Assembly (NCBI GenBank): GCA_949361645.1
Contig: OX442419.1
Coordinates: 2,441,028 to 2,505,027, forward strand
Source of the DNA: Spongilla lacustris
Taxonomy: Eukaryota > Porifera > Demospongiae > Spongillida > Spongillidae
Reading direction: 5' to 3'
Length of the DNA stretch: 64,000 nucleotides
Part shown: positions 9,611 to 20,893 of the stretch, one piece after another
Numbering within the stretch: position 1 is the first letter of the stretch
How the letters are laid out: every line of letters starts with the position of its first letter
Position numbers and translations under genes: made by a program
The notes under the pieces: generated by a model
What the model was told of the DNA's origin: nothing
The model's database searches: none
The model's input: only the letters and a program-made list of their open reading frames with translations

Positions 9611-11790
9611 AGATGTCCACACCTAACTACCACCGAATTGCTACACAAAAATCACTTGGGTCCAGGTGCAAAATTAAATCCATTGTAGGTATATACCGCA
9701 GTAAGCCATGTGACAGCATCCTGTGGGCAGACTAGGGTATTGGAGGTCTCAATAGCATGGGAAAGGTCTGTAGCACAATCAGTGGCACAAACAATCAGTG
9801 GCACAAACTGATGCAATAAAGTGGAGGGTAACAGAACGTAGACCAAGACCACCATATTTCAGACTCAGTTTGGCCTGCTGCCAAGTAAAGCAAGTTAGAT
9901 CCAGTATAAATGGGCATATCATTCTCTGACTTTGGCATCAAAGGTTTTCAAAGGGTTAAAGGCTAGGCTTGGAGGCATATCCTTGCAAGATGCAACAGCT
10001 TGCAAAATGCATTGCACATACTAAGATTAAAAGCCACCTTAGGGTTAATTAATTTGCTGCAATCTGTTGTATTTTGGACAATAACTTTGCTTGCACCAAT
10101 GCTGATTTAGTTCCAGCTAAGACGCCATCATGATGACACTAATAAACCTCGGTACTCATGGTCGGCATCAATGACTGACATAATCTTTAGCAGTGCAAGG
10201 TCAAAGAATAGAGGACATAAGGGATCTCCCTGCAGTACCCCAGTCTCTGTGATAAGTTGGCCAATTCAAGGGGATGAAAGAATAGCAGGTGAGTACATAG
10301 CACCAAGCTGCCCAGGGTGCAAGCTCAGGGAAGAAAGCCACACACTCAGAGAGGAGTACCTGCCTAGAGACAAGGTTGAAAGCATTCTACTTTGATTACA
10401 GCAAAGTTCTCATCCTTCCAGTGACTGTCAATCCAGTCACCTTTCGGACCCAGCAGAACAAGTGACCATAAGTTGGAGTAGTTGGAAGAAGTCTGACACT
10501 TTTTTCTTTACAAGGGAGCAAAGGCAGTTGGGTTTCAATTCAATGGGACTTTTCCTGAAGCTAAAAGGTTCAAAATGCTTCTTAGGGAAACACAGGTAAA
10601 AATATAGGCAGAGTGATGTTGATCATATCAACGTCTGAGATGTTGGATTATAATAATTACATAGTGCAATGCAATTAGCATCAATACAGGGATGCATACC
10701 TCATGTGGACGAGCGAGCAGTAGGTTTTTGTAATTTGTGCCATTCCCTTTTTGCTATGTACATTATAACATATTTCAATCAATAGTAATACATAAAGGTC
10801 GTTCACTTTTAGTTTAGAATGCACTTTTTGTAGTATAATATGCCACTTAAAATAATACCCAGGCTGACAACCAACTGTAAGTAACGTGCCTCCAACGGCA
10901 AGCTAGCGAATGATTGAACGCGCCGACGAGGATACTTTGAATTCAAAGACTGTGATCACATGCATGCATGCTGTGTGCATGCACATACATGCACACACGT
11001 ATACAATAGCCCCCGGCTCGGCTGTGGCCGCCCGGCGTACAATAATAATGAGTACCATTACAAGCTAGCACTGAGTATTGAAGGCGTGATCCAAACGTAC
11101 ACATGCGCAGTCATTGTGCAGTATACTTACCGGGCCATCAGGACATATTGACGGATTCGTACAATCAGCGAGAATATTAAACGAATCGATTCCTTGTACA
11201 TTTTGGAAGTTCCAATTCAGTTGTAAAGCTGAGGATTGTAGTGTTGCACTGGCGTCTGCAATAAATATAATGACATGTATGGAGCCTTGCTGACACAGAT
11301 TCTGATACTGACCGGCGTAAGCTTAGGAGCTAGAATATCTTTTTTTTTGTGTGTGCAACAAAACAGGTAATAATGGCCATGATGTAGCCCGACCTAACTC
11401 ATTCGCGTTTTAGCGGAATCAAGCCTATATATGAGTCCATGCATGTGAGCTATTTATTATTAGCTACGCAGGTTATTATCACGCCCACATGCACTATCAG
11501 ATGGCATTCTTGGACCGCCAAAACACATGGAATCGAAGCTCGTGGTTTCTATTAGGAATATGCATGTATGGTAGTCGTTTTAGGCCAACGCAATTCGCAA
11601 CAACAGAAAATCTTCATGCGTCAGTCACACACTGTGAATTCCCGCACTCATAACAAGAAGTACTAGTGTAGTATACGCCGCGTACTGATATATGCTGTAT
11701 CAACGCACTGTACCTACAATTATTAGAATCGCAGCCGAAGACAAATGGCACCATCAGAAAGGCGCATAGGAGGTCGAAACTCAAAGCCAT
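2603..11790 (-). CDS. Receptor gene A: short-tailed FN3-like/Ig transmembrane protein
   Basis: Coding exons on the minus strand: 11790-11718, 11255-11131, 8728-8482, (8431-8147), 6190-5903, 3739-3658, 2885-2831 and 2638-2603. They were found by homology to gene B (25379-36684), GT-AG sites and phase agreement. They encode a signal peptide, an FN3-like region, one or two Ig-like domains, a transmembrane helix and a short tail ending in a new last exon with AATAAA downstream. The acceptor of the first Ig exon is TTTTAT where gene B has TTTTAG. That exon is phase 1-1, so skipping it leaves an open frame of 301 codons. All exons are open. The product would be a type I membrane protein with a cytoplasmic part of about 30 residues and no tyrosine signalling motifs. 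Whether it is expressed or a decaying duplicate cannot be told from sequence. Confidence 0.65.
2831..2885 (-). CDS. Receptor A exon 7 (juxtamembrane)
   Basis: 55 nt between acceptor TTCCATTCAG and donor GTAAGTAC, phase 2 to 0. Encodes a basic/acidic cytoplasmic stub (YLKLANIDKQEIALLERS) nearly identical to gene B. Confidence 0.7.
3658..3739 (-). CDS. Receptor A exon 6 (transmembrane)
   Basis: Acceptor TTCATACAG, donor GTACGT; phase 1 to 2, 82 nt, one codon shorter than in gene B. It encodes a membrane-spanning helix (VVIICICLVLLGI) preceded by a short linker. Confidence 0.7.
4496..5340 (-). mobile_element. LINE C-terminal remnant in gene A intron
   Basis: Minus-strand translation gives broken segments of the post-reverse-transcriptase part of a non-LTR retrotransposon protein. 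They include an HTSAWLSVIPSPGL segment, an RHNKLQDIVDLESCHRACIS-type segment and a GKPAAINLTVNSLLNPS segment. Frames are interrupted. The same remnant sits in gene B at about 30000-30830, so it predates the A/B duplication. Confidence 0.6.
5630..5800. repeat. GTAGGTGGAT minisatellite as inverted pair
   Basis: Copies of GTAGGTGGATGTGTAG at 5635-5680 face reverse complements (CTACACATCCACCTAC) at 5735-5795, so the segment could fold into a hairpin. A shorter version lies in gene B at 31125-31290. It is intronic. Confidence 0.6.
5903..6190 (-). CDS. Receptor A exon 5 (Ig-like 2)
   Basis: Acceptor ACACCAG, donor GTAAGC, 288 nt, phase 1-1. The Ig-like domain shows cysteines in IKCSV and YVCIA, the DTGVYVC motif, and several N-glycosylation sequons. 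The acceptor lies about 25 nt downstream (in transcript sense) of a large minisatellite at 6213-6880. Confidence 0.75.
6213..6880. repeat. 24-bp minisatellite, about 28 units
   Basis: Tandem 24-bp units of the type GGTGTGGTTGGGGATAGTGG plus ACAT, with alternating GGGGATAGT and GGTGATTGT variants and a few shorter units. Because 24 is a multiple of three, all frames on both strands stay open, which explains the long artefactual open frames here. Gene B holds only about three units at the same place (31744-31815). Confidence 0.9.
6900..8129. other. Gene A intron, AT-rich, no feature recognised
   Basis: Intron between the two Ig exons of gene A. Partly alignable to 31820-32395 in gene B; about 650 bp present here are missing from gene B. 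No open frame or repeat stands out. Confidence 0.6.
8147..8431 (-). pseudogene. Receptor A exon 4 (Ig-like 1), acceptor site lost
   Basis: This 285-nt segment encodes an Ig-like domain (cysteines in ACFHC and LLEC, tryptophan in DGWRVNG) with an intact donor GTAAGAGG. The acceptor that in gene B reads GTTTTAG is GTTTTAT here, so the AG is gone. No nearby AG restores the correct phase. The exon is phase 1-1, so skipping it preserves the frame. Confidence 0.6.
8482..8728 (-). CDS. Receptor A exon 3 (FN3-like, second part)
   Basis: Acceptor ATTACCAG, donor GTGAGTGC; 247 nt, phase 0 to 1, identical in length to gene B. The end of the exon, SCEICVTAYDDSGTPIVSSK, has the F-G strand pattern of FN3 domains. 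It is rich in cysteine, so extra disulfides are likely. Confidence 0.7.
9066..10570 (-). mobile_element. LINE remnant with reverse-transcriptase motif in gene A intron
   Basis: On the minus strand the segment reads, in order, WSSLSLHPGQLGAMY, then GVLQGDPLCPLFFDLAL (the conserved non-LTR reverse-transcriptase block around 10185-10240). LKYGGLGLRS near 9830-9880 and a C-terminal piece at 9434-9066 ending in a SELGWSCLSLAVETYGNWG block follow. Stops and frame breaks are frequent, so the copy is dead. Gene B keeps only the reverse-transcriptase part (34330-35550). Confidence 0.7.
9575..9609. repeat. Poly-C tract, 35 bp
   Basis: Uninterrupted run of 35 C inside the decayed LINE. One of more than a dozen long C or G runs in the window. 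Confidence 0.9.
11131..11255 (-). CDS. Receptor A exon 2 (FN3-like, first part)
   Basis: Acceptor TTATTGCAG and donor GTAAGTA; phase 1 in, phase 0 out, 125 nt. Contains the LQLNWNFQNV strand typical of an FN3 B-strand tryptophan region. It is three codons shorter than its gene B counterpart; the middle of the exon is the variable part. Confidence 0.65.
11718..11790 (-). CDS. Receptor A exon 1 (signal peptide)
   Basis: Starts at ATG 11790-11788 and encodes MALSFDLLCAFLMVPFVFG, a hydrophobic secretory signal, then a few residues. The donor is GTAGGT after phase 1, which matches the phase-1 acceptor of exon 2. The overlapping AG/GTACAG donor 4 nt downstream looks stronger but would put exon 2 in a frame that stops, so it was not chosen. 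Gene B uses the same pair of sites. Confidence 0.65.
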
Positions 11791-12365
11791 CGTCTTAACA
11801 AATATTCTCGTGTCTCGTCTAGTCTACTGACGTATATATTTCGGCATATATACATATATGCATATTTTTGGGGGGTTGCGGTATTAATGCAACCAGATAT
11901 TTCCTTTCCAGTTGCGGATACAGGAATTCGGCGAAGAGGGTGGGTCCGCCATGAATAAATAATGAGACGAGGAGCGCGTGCGAATAATTTTTTTGCAATA
12001 TACACACCCAAATTATACATAGATAGCACATGTAAGTAGGGGATTGGAAGCAATCACTTGTTCCTATTGGCTTTTGTAGAATGGCTGTGTTTTGATTTGT
12101 AGTAATTACTTCGATAGTTGAGCCACTTAAAATTGCATCATGCAGCGGTTTGAACAGTATCATTCAGCATGACGCTAGTCTATTTCGTTCCCTGAACATC
12201 CTGCAGAATATAAAACATCTGCATAAATTAAGTCACTTCAGCAGACGTACAGCCTGCAGTTTGAAAACCCGTCACTATTTTGACTGCAAAACCACGCGTA
12301 TAAATGCTGGTCAAGTCAAGTCAGTCATAGCATATGGTTGGCCGCAGCACGCTCCTCAAACAATC
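11791..12365. promoter_or_regulatory. Upstream flank of receptor A
   Basis: Homologous to 36685-37200 upstream of gene B, so promoter elements should lie here. A TATATA stretch sits at 11830-11840, 40-50 bp before the ATG on the minus strand. The conserved block GTCTAGTCTACTGA-type near 11818-11830 is shared by both genes. No defined factor site is recognised. Confidence 0.25.
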
Positions 12366-12771
12366 GTGGGGGGGGGGGGGGGGGGATATACAAGCTTATT
12401 ACAAGGTAAGTACGATGTAATTATGCGAAACCTAACATGCGTGCCCAGGTTAAATTATCTAATATACCTATACATGTATGTGATAATGAAGGATGAAAAG
12501 CACGCTTTTAAAAGATGTATCGTCGAGAAACACTACATTAATAGTAATTATTTCATCATGGTGCCCGAGGGACCCCCACACGACCCCCTCGCTGGATCCG
12601 CCCTTGCTTTCGCCTAGCGGACTGTTATACATGTATGTATAATTATCATGATTATTGATATATAATATCATGTTACTGCCAATATGGAATCACATGTTTT
12701 TAAAAGGGCACATGCAAACATGAATCTATGCATGCTGTCGTTTATAATTACCTGCACGCACATGACAGTAT

Positions 12772-13135
<364 letters not shown>

Positions 13136-13942
13136 TGGCTACGTTATACATGCATATATTAACCTGGGCTGGCTAGTGTCTTGTGGAGACACACCGGCCT
13201 GATTCAGAGTGATATAGTTTGCCGTTTTGAGTGAAATACACCAAACTGTTTTTGCTGTGTACCTTGATTCGTATACGTATCTGCATTCTGCAACTAGGAT
13301 GCCTGCATGTAAGTTGGGTAGAAAATCTGGAACTGATATTTAAGTATACGCATGCCCTCCAATCGTCATTCATAGTGTGGGTGCATGACTAATGGAATGA
13401 TATCATATACGTTCCAGGTAGGCAGGCGTATAACCGGCATATCCTACCGCAAATATATATATCCTGTTTTTAAAATGCAGATATACATGTATAGAGCTCT
13501 TTCATGTGATGATTTCATATGAGTTAATGAGTTCATCCGCCCTGGCCCTCTGATGTAGAGGCGCCGGCTAGTTCACGGCGGATACGATGTACTTCATGTG
13601 CTAGTCCCCATGCAGTCCACATCATATAGTCTAGCTTGCGAGACTATAATCATATCTATATACAAGTGAATAAAAACATTCTCTGTGAGAAAGTTGGTGG
13701 CATATAGGATTTGAAGGCAATAGTGCATACATGCGCATGGTGTAAAAAGCAGGGAAATAAGGGTTGAATGGTAAGAAATAGTCCTATATTTAGCACATAG
13801 ATGAACAATGTATGTGTGTTGGCTAAATCATAGATACTGAATAGAGTAGATATCAGACTGTGCCGCTGCTCCTATCTGGGTTTGTAAATGGTTGTGTCAG
13901 ATCACTTACATCCCGCGTGTCCATGCTTAGTGTTACTCCCGT

Positions 13943-14925
13943 GGGTTACTACCTCTTATATACCTCTGATTCAGTGTGAAATAGAAGCAGCCAATGATCA
14001 GCAATCAAATGTCGCTTACAGCTTACTATTGACGCAAAAATTGCCACAGTATCACTGAAAAAGTTGTATCCTGTTACCAGCATCCCATTGTTTCACTTGC
14101 CACTGTGGATTACTGTTAGGGGGTTTTCATTGGCCAGTGCTTGGGTTGAGCAATACAAGAACGTTACCAAGAAGACACTTCAAAAATCTATACCTCTTAG
14201 AAAACCGATCACTTAATTAAAACGTTAAGATATATGTTCTTGTGACTTGAGCCTTTCTACATGTATTATGATTCGTTGGGTACTCAAGTTGTACATGGAA
14301 CAATAGTCCTTGCATATGTACGTATACAACTTTCATAGGGACTGTTTTGACAGTACTAGCTAGTACTTACATGGTTTCTGTGGTTTTACTGAGGCTTAGT
14401 GTTAATTGCTTGAGTTGCCAATCCCATTGTGATACTTGGAATGGCAACTCAAGTAATTAACACCAAGGATACTTAATTATTTAAGTAAATGTCCTTGTTA
14501 ACACTAAGCGTCACGGGGCAATCCGAGTAAAACCACAGAAACCATTTAAGTACTGTCAAAACAGTCCCTATGAAAGCTGTACATGTACAACTTGAGTAAC
14601 CAACGAATCATACTACATGTAGACAGGCTGAAGTCATAAGAACATACATCTTAACGTTTTAATTAAGCGATCTGTTTTCTAAGAGGTTTAGATTTTTGAA
14701 GTGTCTTCTTGGTAACTCTTGTATTGCTCAATCCAAGCACTGGCCAATGAAAACCCCCTAACAGTAATCCACACAAGTTTTTCTGCAATACTGCGGCAGT
14801 CCATTGAAATGTTGCATCAATATAGTACGCTGCCGTAAGCGACACCTGCCATGTATATAGTTAATTATATTGGTTGCTGATTCTATTTTACACAGAATCA
14901 GAGGTATATGAGAGTTAATAACCCA
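13943..14925. mobile_element. Foldback element, about 1 kb, arms about 480 bp
   Basis: Large imperfect palindrome centred near 14430. Left-arm blocks such as ATACCTCTGATTC (13970) and CCAAGAAGACACTTC (14167) recur as reverse complements at 14905 and 14700. Copies lie at 40898-41837 and 52818-53726, and a right-arm copy at 55437-55875. Long arms and no gene suggest a foldback-type non-autonomous transposon. Confidence 0.65.
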
Positions 14926-14999
14926 TGGAAATAACCTGATTAACCCACAATCAGCCTGATTCCTTTCCAACACATTCATTTAATGTGGAACAAGTGTTT

Positions 15000-17900
15000 G
15001 TTACTAATTGTCGTTTGAATGTATTTTGCATGGTTGGTTTCATTAGCTTACTTGTTGTCAGTGCTTGTTGTCAATGTACTGGTTCTCTATCAAGCTCCCC
15101 CCCCCCCCCCCACTTTTACACAAGTGATAATATTTTATTTTTATTAGAAACCAAGCGAAACCTATCTTTTGCTCAGAATGCTTCGATGTATTATTCACGA
15201 ATTACCTTCCTAAATTATTAATAAGTGGTTTAGCTTACGTTTCAAGGGGGACACCCCCCCCCCCCCCCCCCCTTTTAAACTTCTTCCTACGCCGCTGTAT
15301 AGTATTGTACTTGGCAAGCAATATAAATGTGTCATACATAACGCACGTTTCTTTTTTGAAGCAGCTTAGTTACATGCATGGTTACGCTAGCCGCTGAATT
15401 GCTTTCCATCTATGGAAAGAGAAATCTTTTAAAGGTTCGAGTGTGGGAACGAGTGAGCGTTGTCTCAGTAGTCTGAGCTCGATTGTACATATCAATAATA
15501 TAATTAGTAAATAAATATACTGTACAATTCATTTTGAACAACTTTCATATAACTAAATTGCACAAGGTATCGTGTTTGTTGATTGGTCACTTGTATATTT
15601 AGTTACAGGGCTGCTGTTAAGGTAACCCTTAGGTAAACCTTCACCACATGTTGTGGTATCTGGGCAGGTGCTTCTAACTTTATTAATGTTTATGTGGACT
15701 TTTGCAAGTAAACACAAAACATCAATCACTTCAGTGCACTGCTGCTGGACGTTCTGGTAAAATAATGATAATAGTTAATTCCATGCACGCATTTTCAACT
15801 GGTTCCAATTGTCGCTCACCTGAAGGTCTTTAAGGTATCGCACGTGGTGTTTCTAATCATCTCCAGAGATTGGCACAGCTTTTCTTAAGATGGCACAGTG
15901 CTCAATGAAGAGTTGTAGATTTAATAGTACATGGATGATAAGCGGAACTGTACAATTGTGTCGGTATATTACATGTATGGAGTGACTCAATAATAAAATA
16001 CGCCTCATTACAGTAACTTACTGTTGGTGTTTACAAATAGAATAAAAAATTTAAATCAGTTACAAGTGACTGCCAAACATCCTGCTGACTCGAGCTCCCA
16101 CCAATGGTCGCCATTAACATGAAACACAGCGCGGTCAATTGTAAAAGCGATACCATTCTTAATTTACTAGCTGCGAACAGATGCATGAAATCCGCTCACT
16201 TCATCACTAATGGTATTTATACCGTTTCAACCCATATGATGATGCGGTGTCTTTCGTTTCCGTGATGGGAATTTGCGCATCGCCGAAGCAACACTGCATG
16301 ATTTGCATGCGTGATTTATTATCACGGCATTTCTACTCAACAGTACGACGTTTTCTCGCGGCAACATTACTTGGGCCTATAGCTCGGTATCAATTAAATA
16401 CTGTTTTTGTACAGGCGTATTATACATATGCAGAAATCGGTGGTCACCAGGAAAGTGATGGCGTTCAAAAAGACATCCTATAGCATGTGTTCCGTTGCTA
16501 GTACAAAGGGGTAGTGTAATTTGAATTTGTGTTGAATTTATAAGTACTAATGGTTCGGATTTATTCAAAACAAAGTTAGACTTACACCTATTTAAATGTA
16601 TGAAAAATGGCTACTCTTGAATTTTATTAACTAACCGCAAGTTATAATACATTTGCCACCTCATTTTTACGTTTAGAAAGGTTGTAAGATGCAAACTGTG
16701 CAAAAATATCTATACCATTACATTGAAGATTTCAGTTCGGGAAAGCAAAACATAGCTTCCCATTAACATGTACACAAAATCAATATTTTCTGACCTAATT
16801 ATTGTATTCCACTGCTTTATCTTAACGAAAAATTGAGTTGCCACCCTTTATTTAGATTTGCAGCACATTGGTACACGTTTTCATACCATTTGTTTTTTCC
16901 ATTACATAGACTTTTCTAGTTCGGAGAGCCTTTGAACAATGTTTGGTTACTGGCGCCGCCATCTTGAGCATTATTGAATAAATGGTTGTCATAACAGAAA
17001 CACGGCTGGTTATACACGTATGCAAATGTACATGTAGCTTACTAAATAATTATAGTTAGGTTTATTAACTCACAAAATGTTAACGAACTATTACTGGCCA
17101 CATCCCCGCTTGGCAGGGGCAGATTCAGTATTTTGGTAAGGGGCCGGGGTTCGAATTTTATGACCTGATTAAATTATAGCCCTGGTTGAGTACGAAAACG
17201 GGGGTGGGGGTGGGGGAGGGGGAGGGGGAAGGAAGTGGGAGGGATTCGAAATACAAGAACTGAGACGCGATTCGCCGAAGTGGCACTCTGATTATAATTT
17301 TATGCCGCAAATATCGCTTCATAACCGTTCAAATTTTTCCAACCCCACGGGTCCACTTGGGTAACATGTCACTTATGCGAGCAGTCTGCTTTGCGAACAG
17401 TTAATTATAAACGGCTGTTGAATTTTGTGACCTGTCGAAATTTGTGACCACGCCAGCTAGCGTGTACAGTCAGAGATAACATACCGGTATTAAGGTAAAG
17501 GTCGTATATTAATAAACAAGATAGAACGACTAATTACATAGTGCTGTTTAGATTACAGTACATGTAGTCTTAGTCTAGAAGTTGTATATTGAAGTTTATA
17601 CGACTAGAGGTAAAAAGCTAAGTCATCGTTGATTCATATCGCAGACATGCAAATTGTCTGTTCAAATCCTCTCGTGGTCAGAGCACATATACGCGGGACT
17701 AGGTTTATATGGCGGCTGGTCCCCCGCTTTATTTATTTGGAACGTTTTTGAAGCTGATCCAATTCGATTATTAATAACTTATTACCTTGCGTTGATCGCT
17801 CACATTTCCTGCATGCATGCATGCATGCAATACATATACTCGCAGATCACCTTTGCACGAACATTAGGCCGGTTTATTGACAGTGCCACCTTTAACCTGG

Positions 17901-18285
17901 AGTCATCAATCGATTCAATAACCATGCGTATTTGATCATAAATCAACTGAACATATATCATATGAATTGTGAAGGACGAAAGAATATATAGTGGTAGTAA
18001 AAAGATGCCAATACCTGACCTTTGTTACTGTCATAACCAGTATAGTTGCAAGGAAACAATGCCTGCATACTATCTGCTGCACTCTGCATTGTATCCATAT
18101 ACCATGCACGGAATGCATAATATATAATTATCAGTATATAGGTGCACATGCACAAATTATGCAGGCCGGCCTACTGATTATGTGTAACAGCGAATGCACA
18201 TGCATCCATGCATCAGTGCAATTGGTAGACCTGCACGGGCAGCAAATCTCTTAATTCATCATGCACTTTCCATGCATGCAATTGA
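15000..18285. other. Non-coding region
   Basis: No supported gene. It holds short C tracts at 15098-15110 and 15256-15271, a G-rich tract at 17200-17243 and TGCA-rich short palindromes near 17813-17830. The open frame at 16247-16483 matches nothing I recognise. Confidence 0.5.
17200..17243 (+). repeat. G-rich tract, G-quadruplex candidate
   Basis: Several runs of four to five G separated by single T or A bases; meets the usual G4 pattern many times over. Confidence 0.6.
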
Positions 18286-19395
18286 GAGCTGGTTTGACTT
18301 TCTTCGCGTATATGGGTAAACTGCACTTCAAAGCATTCATTAGCACGGGTGCAGTCATGTTATCTTGTACCGTATTGTCTTGCATAATGCACAATCTTAA
18401 TCAATCGCAGACTATGACAGCATAATTGGATCACCGATTCATCTCAGTACCGCATGCATGTATGCATGCATGCATGCATGCACGGATAATCATATGCATG
18501 CATGCATGCATGGATAATGCTTGTAACCAGTGAAATGAACAAGAAAAGCGTTGAAATTGTAACTGAGCATTGTCCGAGGTTACTAGGTTGGGAATAGAGT
18601 CCTATATAAAAATCGGCTAGCTTTTCCATGTATACATGTATATTGTCGTATAAGCATTGAAACAGACAACCACTTTGAAAGTAACGCCGCGAGTGCTACT
18701 GACAAAGAGAATGACATGAGGCATATCCCACGTGGCAAGTATTATAAACTGGGTTCGAGCAAGGATTGTAATAGTTATAGTAGACAACATATTGCATTGT
18801 GTGCAAGCATGCATGATTTCTAAATGTTTGGTCCATGCATACGCATGCAGAAGTCCCAAGAGCTGGTTTGACTTTCGTCGCGTATATGGGTAAACTGCGC
18901 ATGCACTTCTAAGCATTCATTAGCAGCGGTGCAGTCATGTTATCTTGCATCGTATTGTCTTGCATAATCACATCTAATTAATCCAGACTATGACAGCATA
19001 ATTGGATCACCATCGCATGCATGCACGGATAATGCTCGTAGATCTAACTAGTAAAATGAACAAGAAAAGCGTTCATGGAAATTGTAACTGAGCGTTTACC
19101 GAGGTTACCAGAGAGTCCTATAAAAATCAGCGAACTTTTTCATGTATATTGCCGTATAAGTGTTGAAACAGACAGCCACTTTGAAAGTAATGCCGCGAGT
19201 GCTACTGACAAAGAGAATGACATGAGGCATATCCCACATGGCACGACACATCAAGTATTATAAATCCACTGGGTTCGAGCAAGGATTGTAATAGTTAATC
19301 ATTCTTGGTTCGAGCTACTAGCTGATTCAAGTAGACAACATATTGCATGTGTGCACGCATGATTTCTGAATGTTTGGTCCACGCAGAAGTCCCAA
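18286..19395. repeat. Tandem duplication, about 574-bp unit, two copies
   Basis: Units start with GAGCTGGTTTGACTTTC at 18286 and again at 18860. They share blocks such as GTGCAGTCATGTTATCTTG and GCGAGTGCTACTGACAAAG in the same order. Each unit also has TGCATG-rich palindromic stretches. No coding function seen. Confidence 0.75.
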
Positions 19396-20203
19396 TCAGC
19401 ATGCGTTGCATTATCTATAAATAACTGACTTTTCAATCCATGCATGCGTGGGCGTATCGAAGTAGTTTAGTAGTGCCACACCCTCTTGCCACGCTGTATT
19501 ATGAATTAATTAATTTTACTATTAAATTAAATCAATGTTACATGTGCACGTGAGCAAAAGTATCGTCATAAACGTCATGAATTATTAAAGTATTATAGAT
19601 GATATTTATAATATCTTGCGTCATCTATTAGATACATATATGAATAAATTATGCGTGGTTGAAATTAATTTATTTGTCTTGATTTTAGTAAAAGGGTGCT
19701 TAATGATAAGTTCATGAATAATGCATATTATAATAAAATCGATTTTTAGAGTATATTAAACATATTTGAAATTCAATGTGGAATATAAAACGGGATGACC
19801 GCGTATGTATGGGCCATTTCTGGATATGATCAGTCTATGCATATACTGTCTGATCTGACTATGCACCAATTCGCATAAGCTGGTAGTAATTTCAGGACTT
19901 TGTCCAAAAGTGTCCAACGCTTTGCGACCTGATAAGTACGTTTGCATGATGAAGTAAATGCATACGGGATATTGCGCGATATACAGATACAGGATGTGCG
20001 TGTATACACGCATGCATACTGTATGATATTACATGTAGTCCGCTTTGCAACGATCGCTACTAACCCTGCGTTTTGCACAAGGGAAATATGCATGATAAAA
20101 GTGTGCCATTTACGAACGAAGGCATGCATTATGTCATCTCTCCAGTCAACTCAATATCTATACAGGATCCATTACAAAAATGAAGTTATTCAGTAATCAA
20201 TGG
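19396..20203. other. Non-coding AT-rich region
   Basis: No gene, repeat family or RNA recognised in about 800 bp. Confidence 0.5.
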
Positions 20204-20303
20204 AACCTCCAACCTCATCCCTCCCTTCCTCCAACCTCATCCCTCCCTTCCTCCAACCTCCTCTCCTCATCCCTCCCTTCCTCCAACCTCCTCATCCCTC
20301 CAT
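20204..20303. repeat. Short CT-rich minisatellite
   Basis: About four imperfect units of CTCATCCCTCCCTTCCTCCA. The open frame across it is a repeat artefact. Confidence 0.7.
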
Positions 20304-20781
20304 CCCCAAGTTCTGGTCATTGTTATGTTGTGTCCTCTCTCAGAGGAAGGTCATGAATCCTCTTACTGCTATTGGCCCACAGAGGAAGGAGCAGCTGTCT
20401 CTTATGGCAGCATCTCAGTCACAGAGGCTATGAAGTGAGAACATTCATCTGCAGGAAAAAAATGTCCGTTTTAAATTGCTACTAAAATTACAGCTTAAAA
20501 TTGACACTGGCACTTGCTTTTCTAGCTGTTTCTGAGCTGAAGTTTGAAAGATAGAAAGGTAGCCATAGATGCAGCTGAGCATGTATAAAAATGCTCACTA
20601 ACACTCTTATGCAGAATACGGTAACTGGTGTTGTTTACATAAGTGGTTAAATTGTGTTAAGTTCATAACTTATGAAGCCTTTTTCTTACAATAAGATAAT
20701 AAGTTTTACATTCCCCCCCCCCCCCCCCCCCCCCCCCCAGAAATGTGTGATGAATTGGTATAGAATGACCCTTGTCATGTG

Positions 20782-20883
20782 TGTAGCGTGTTACTCGAAA
20801 CTCTAATTAATAATCACCACCCATCACGTGCATTAATACAACATAGTATGCGTAATAATGTGTCCATAGTTCATCACTCCACA
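20782..20883 (-). repeat. 3' LTR of the gypsy element
   Basis: 102 bp, matching 25014-25115 except for a T/C difference in the TATGCG(T/C)AATAAT block. A purine-rich tract AAAAGGGAGA (minus strand) directly precedes it and serves as the polypurine tract. Confidence 0.93.
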
Positions 20884-20893
20884 TCTCCCTTTT

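Noticed and set aside
16247..16483. 78-codon open frame
   Set aside because: No family resemblance and an opposing open frame of similar quality; judged chance.
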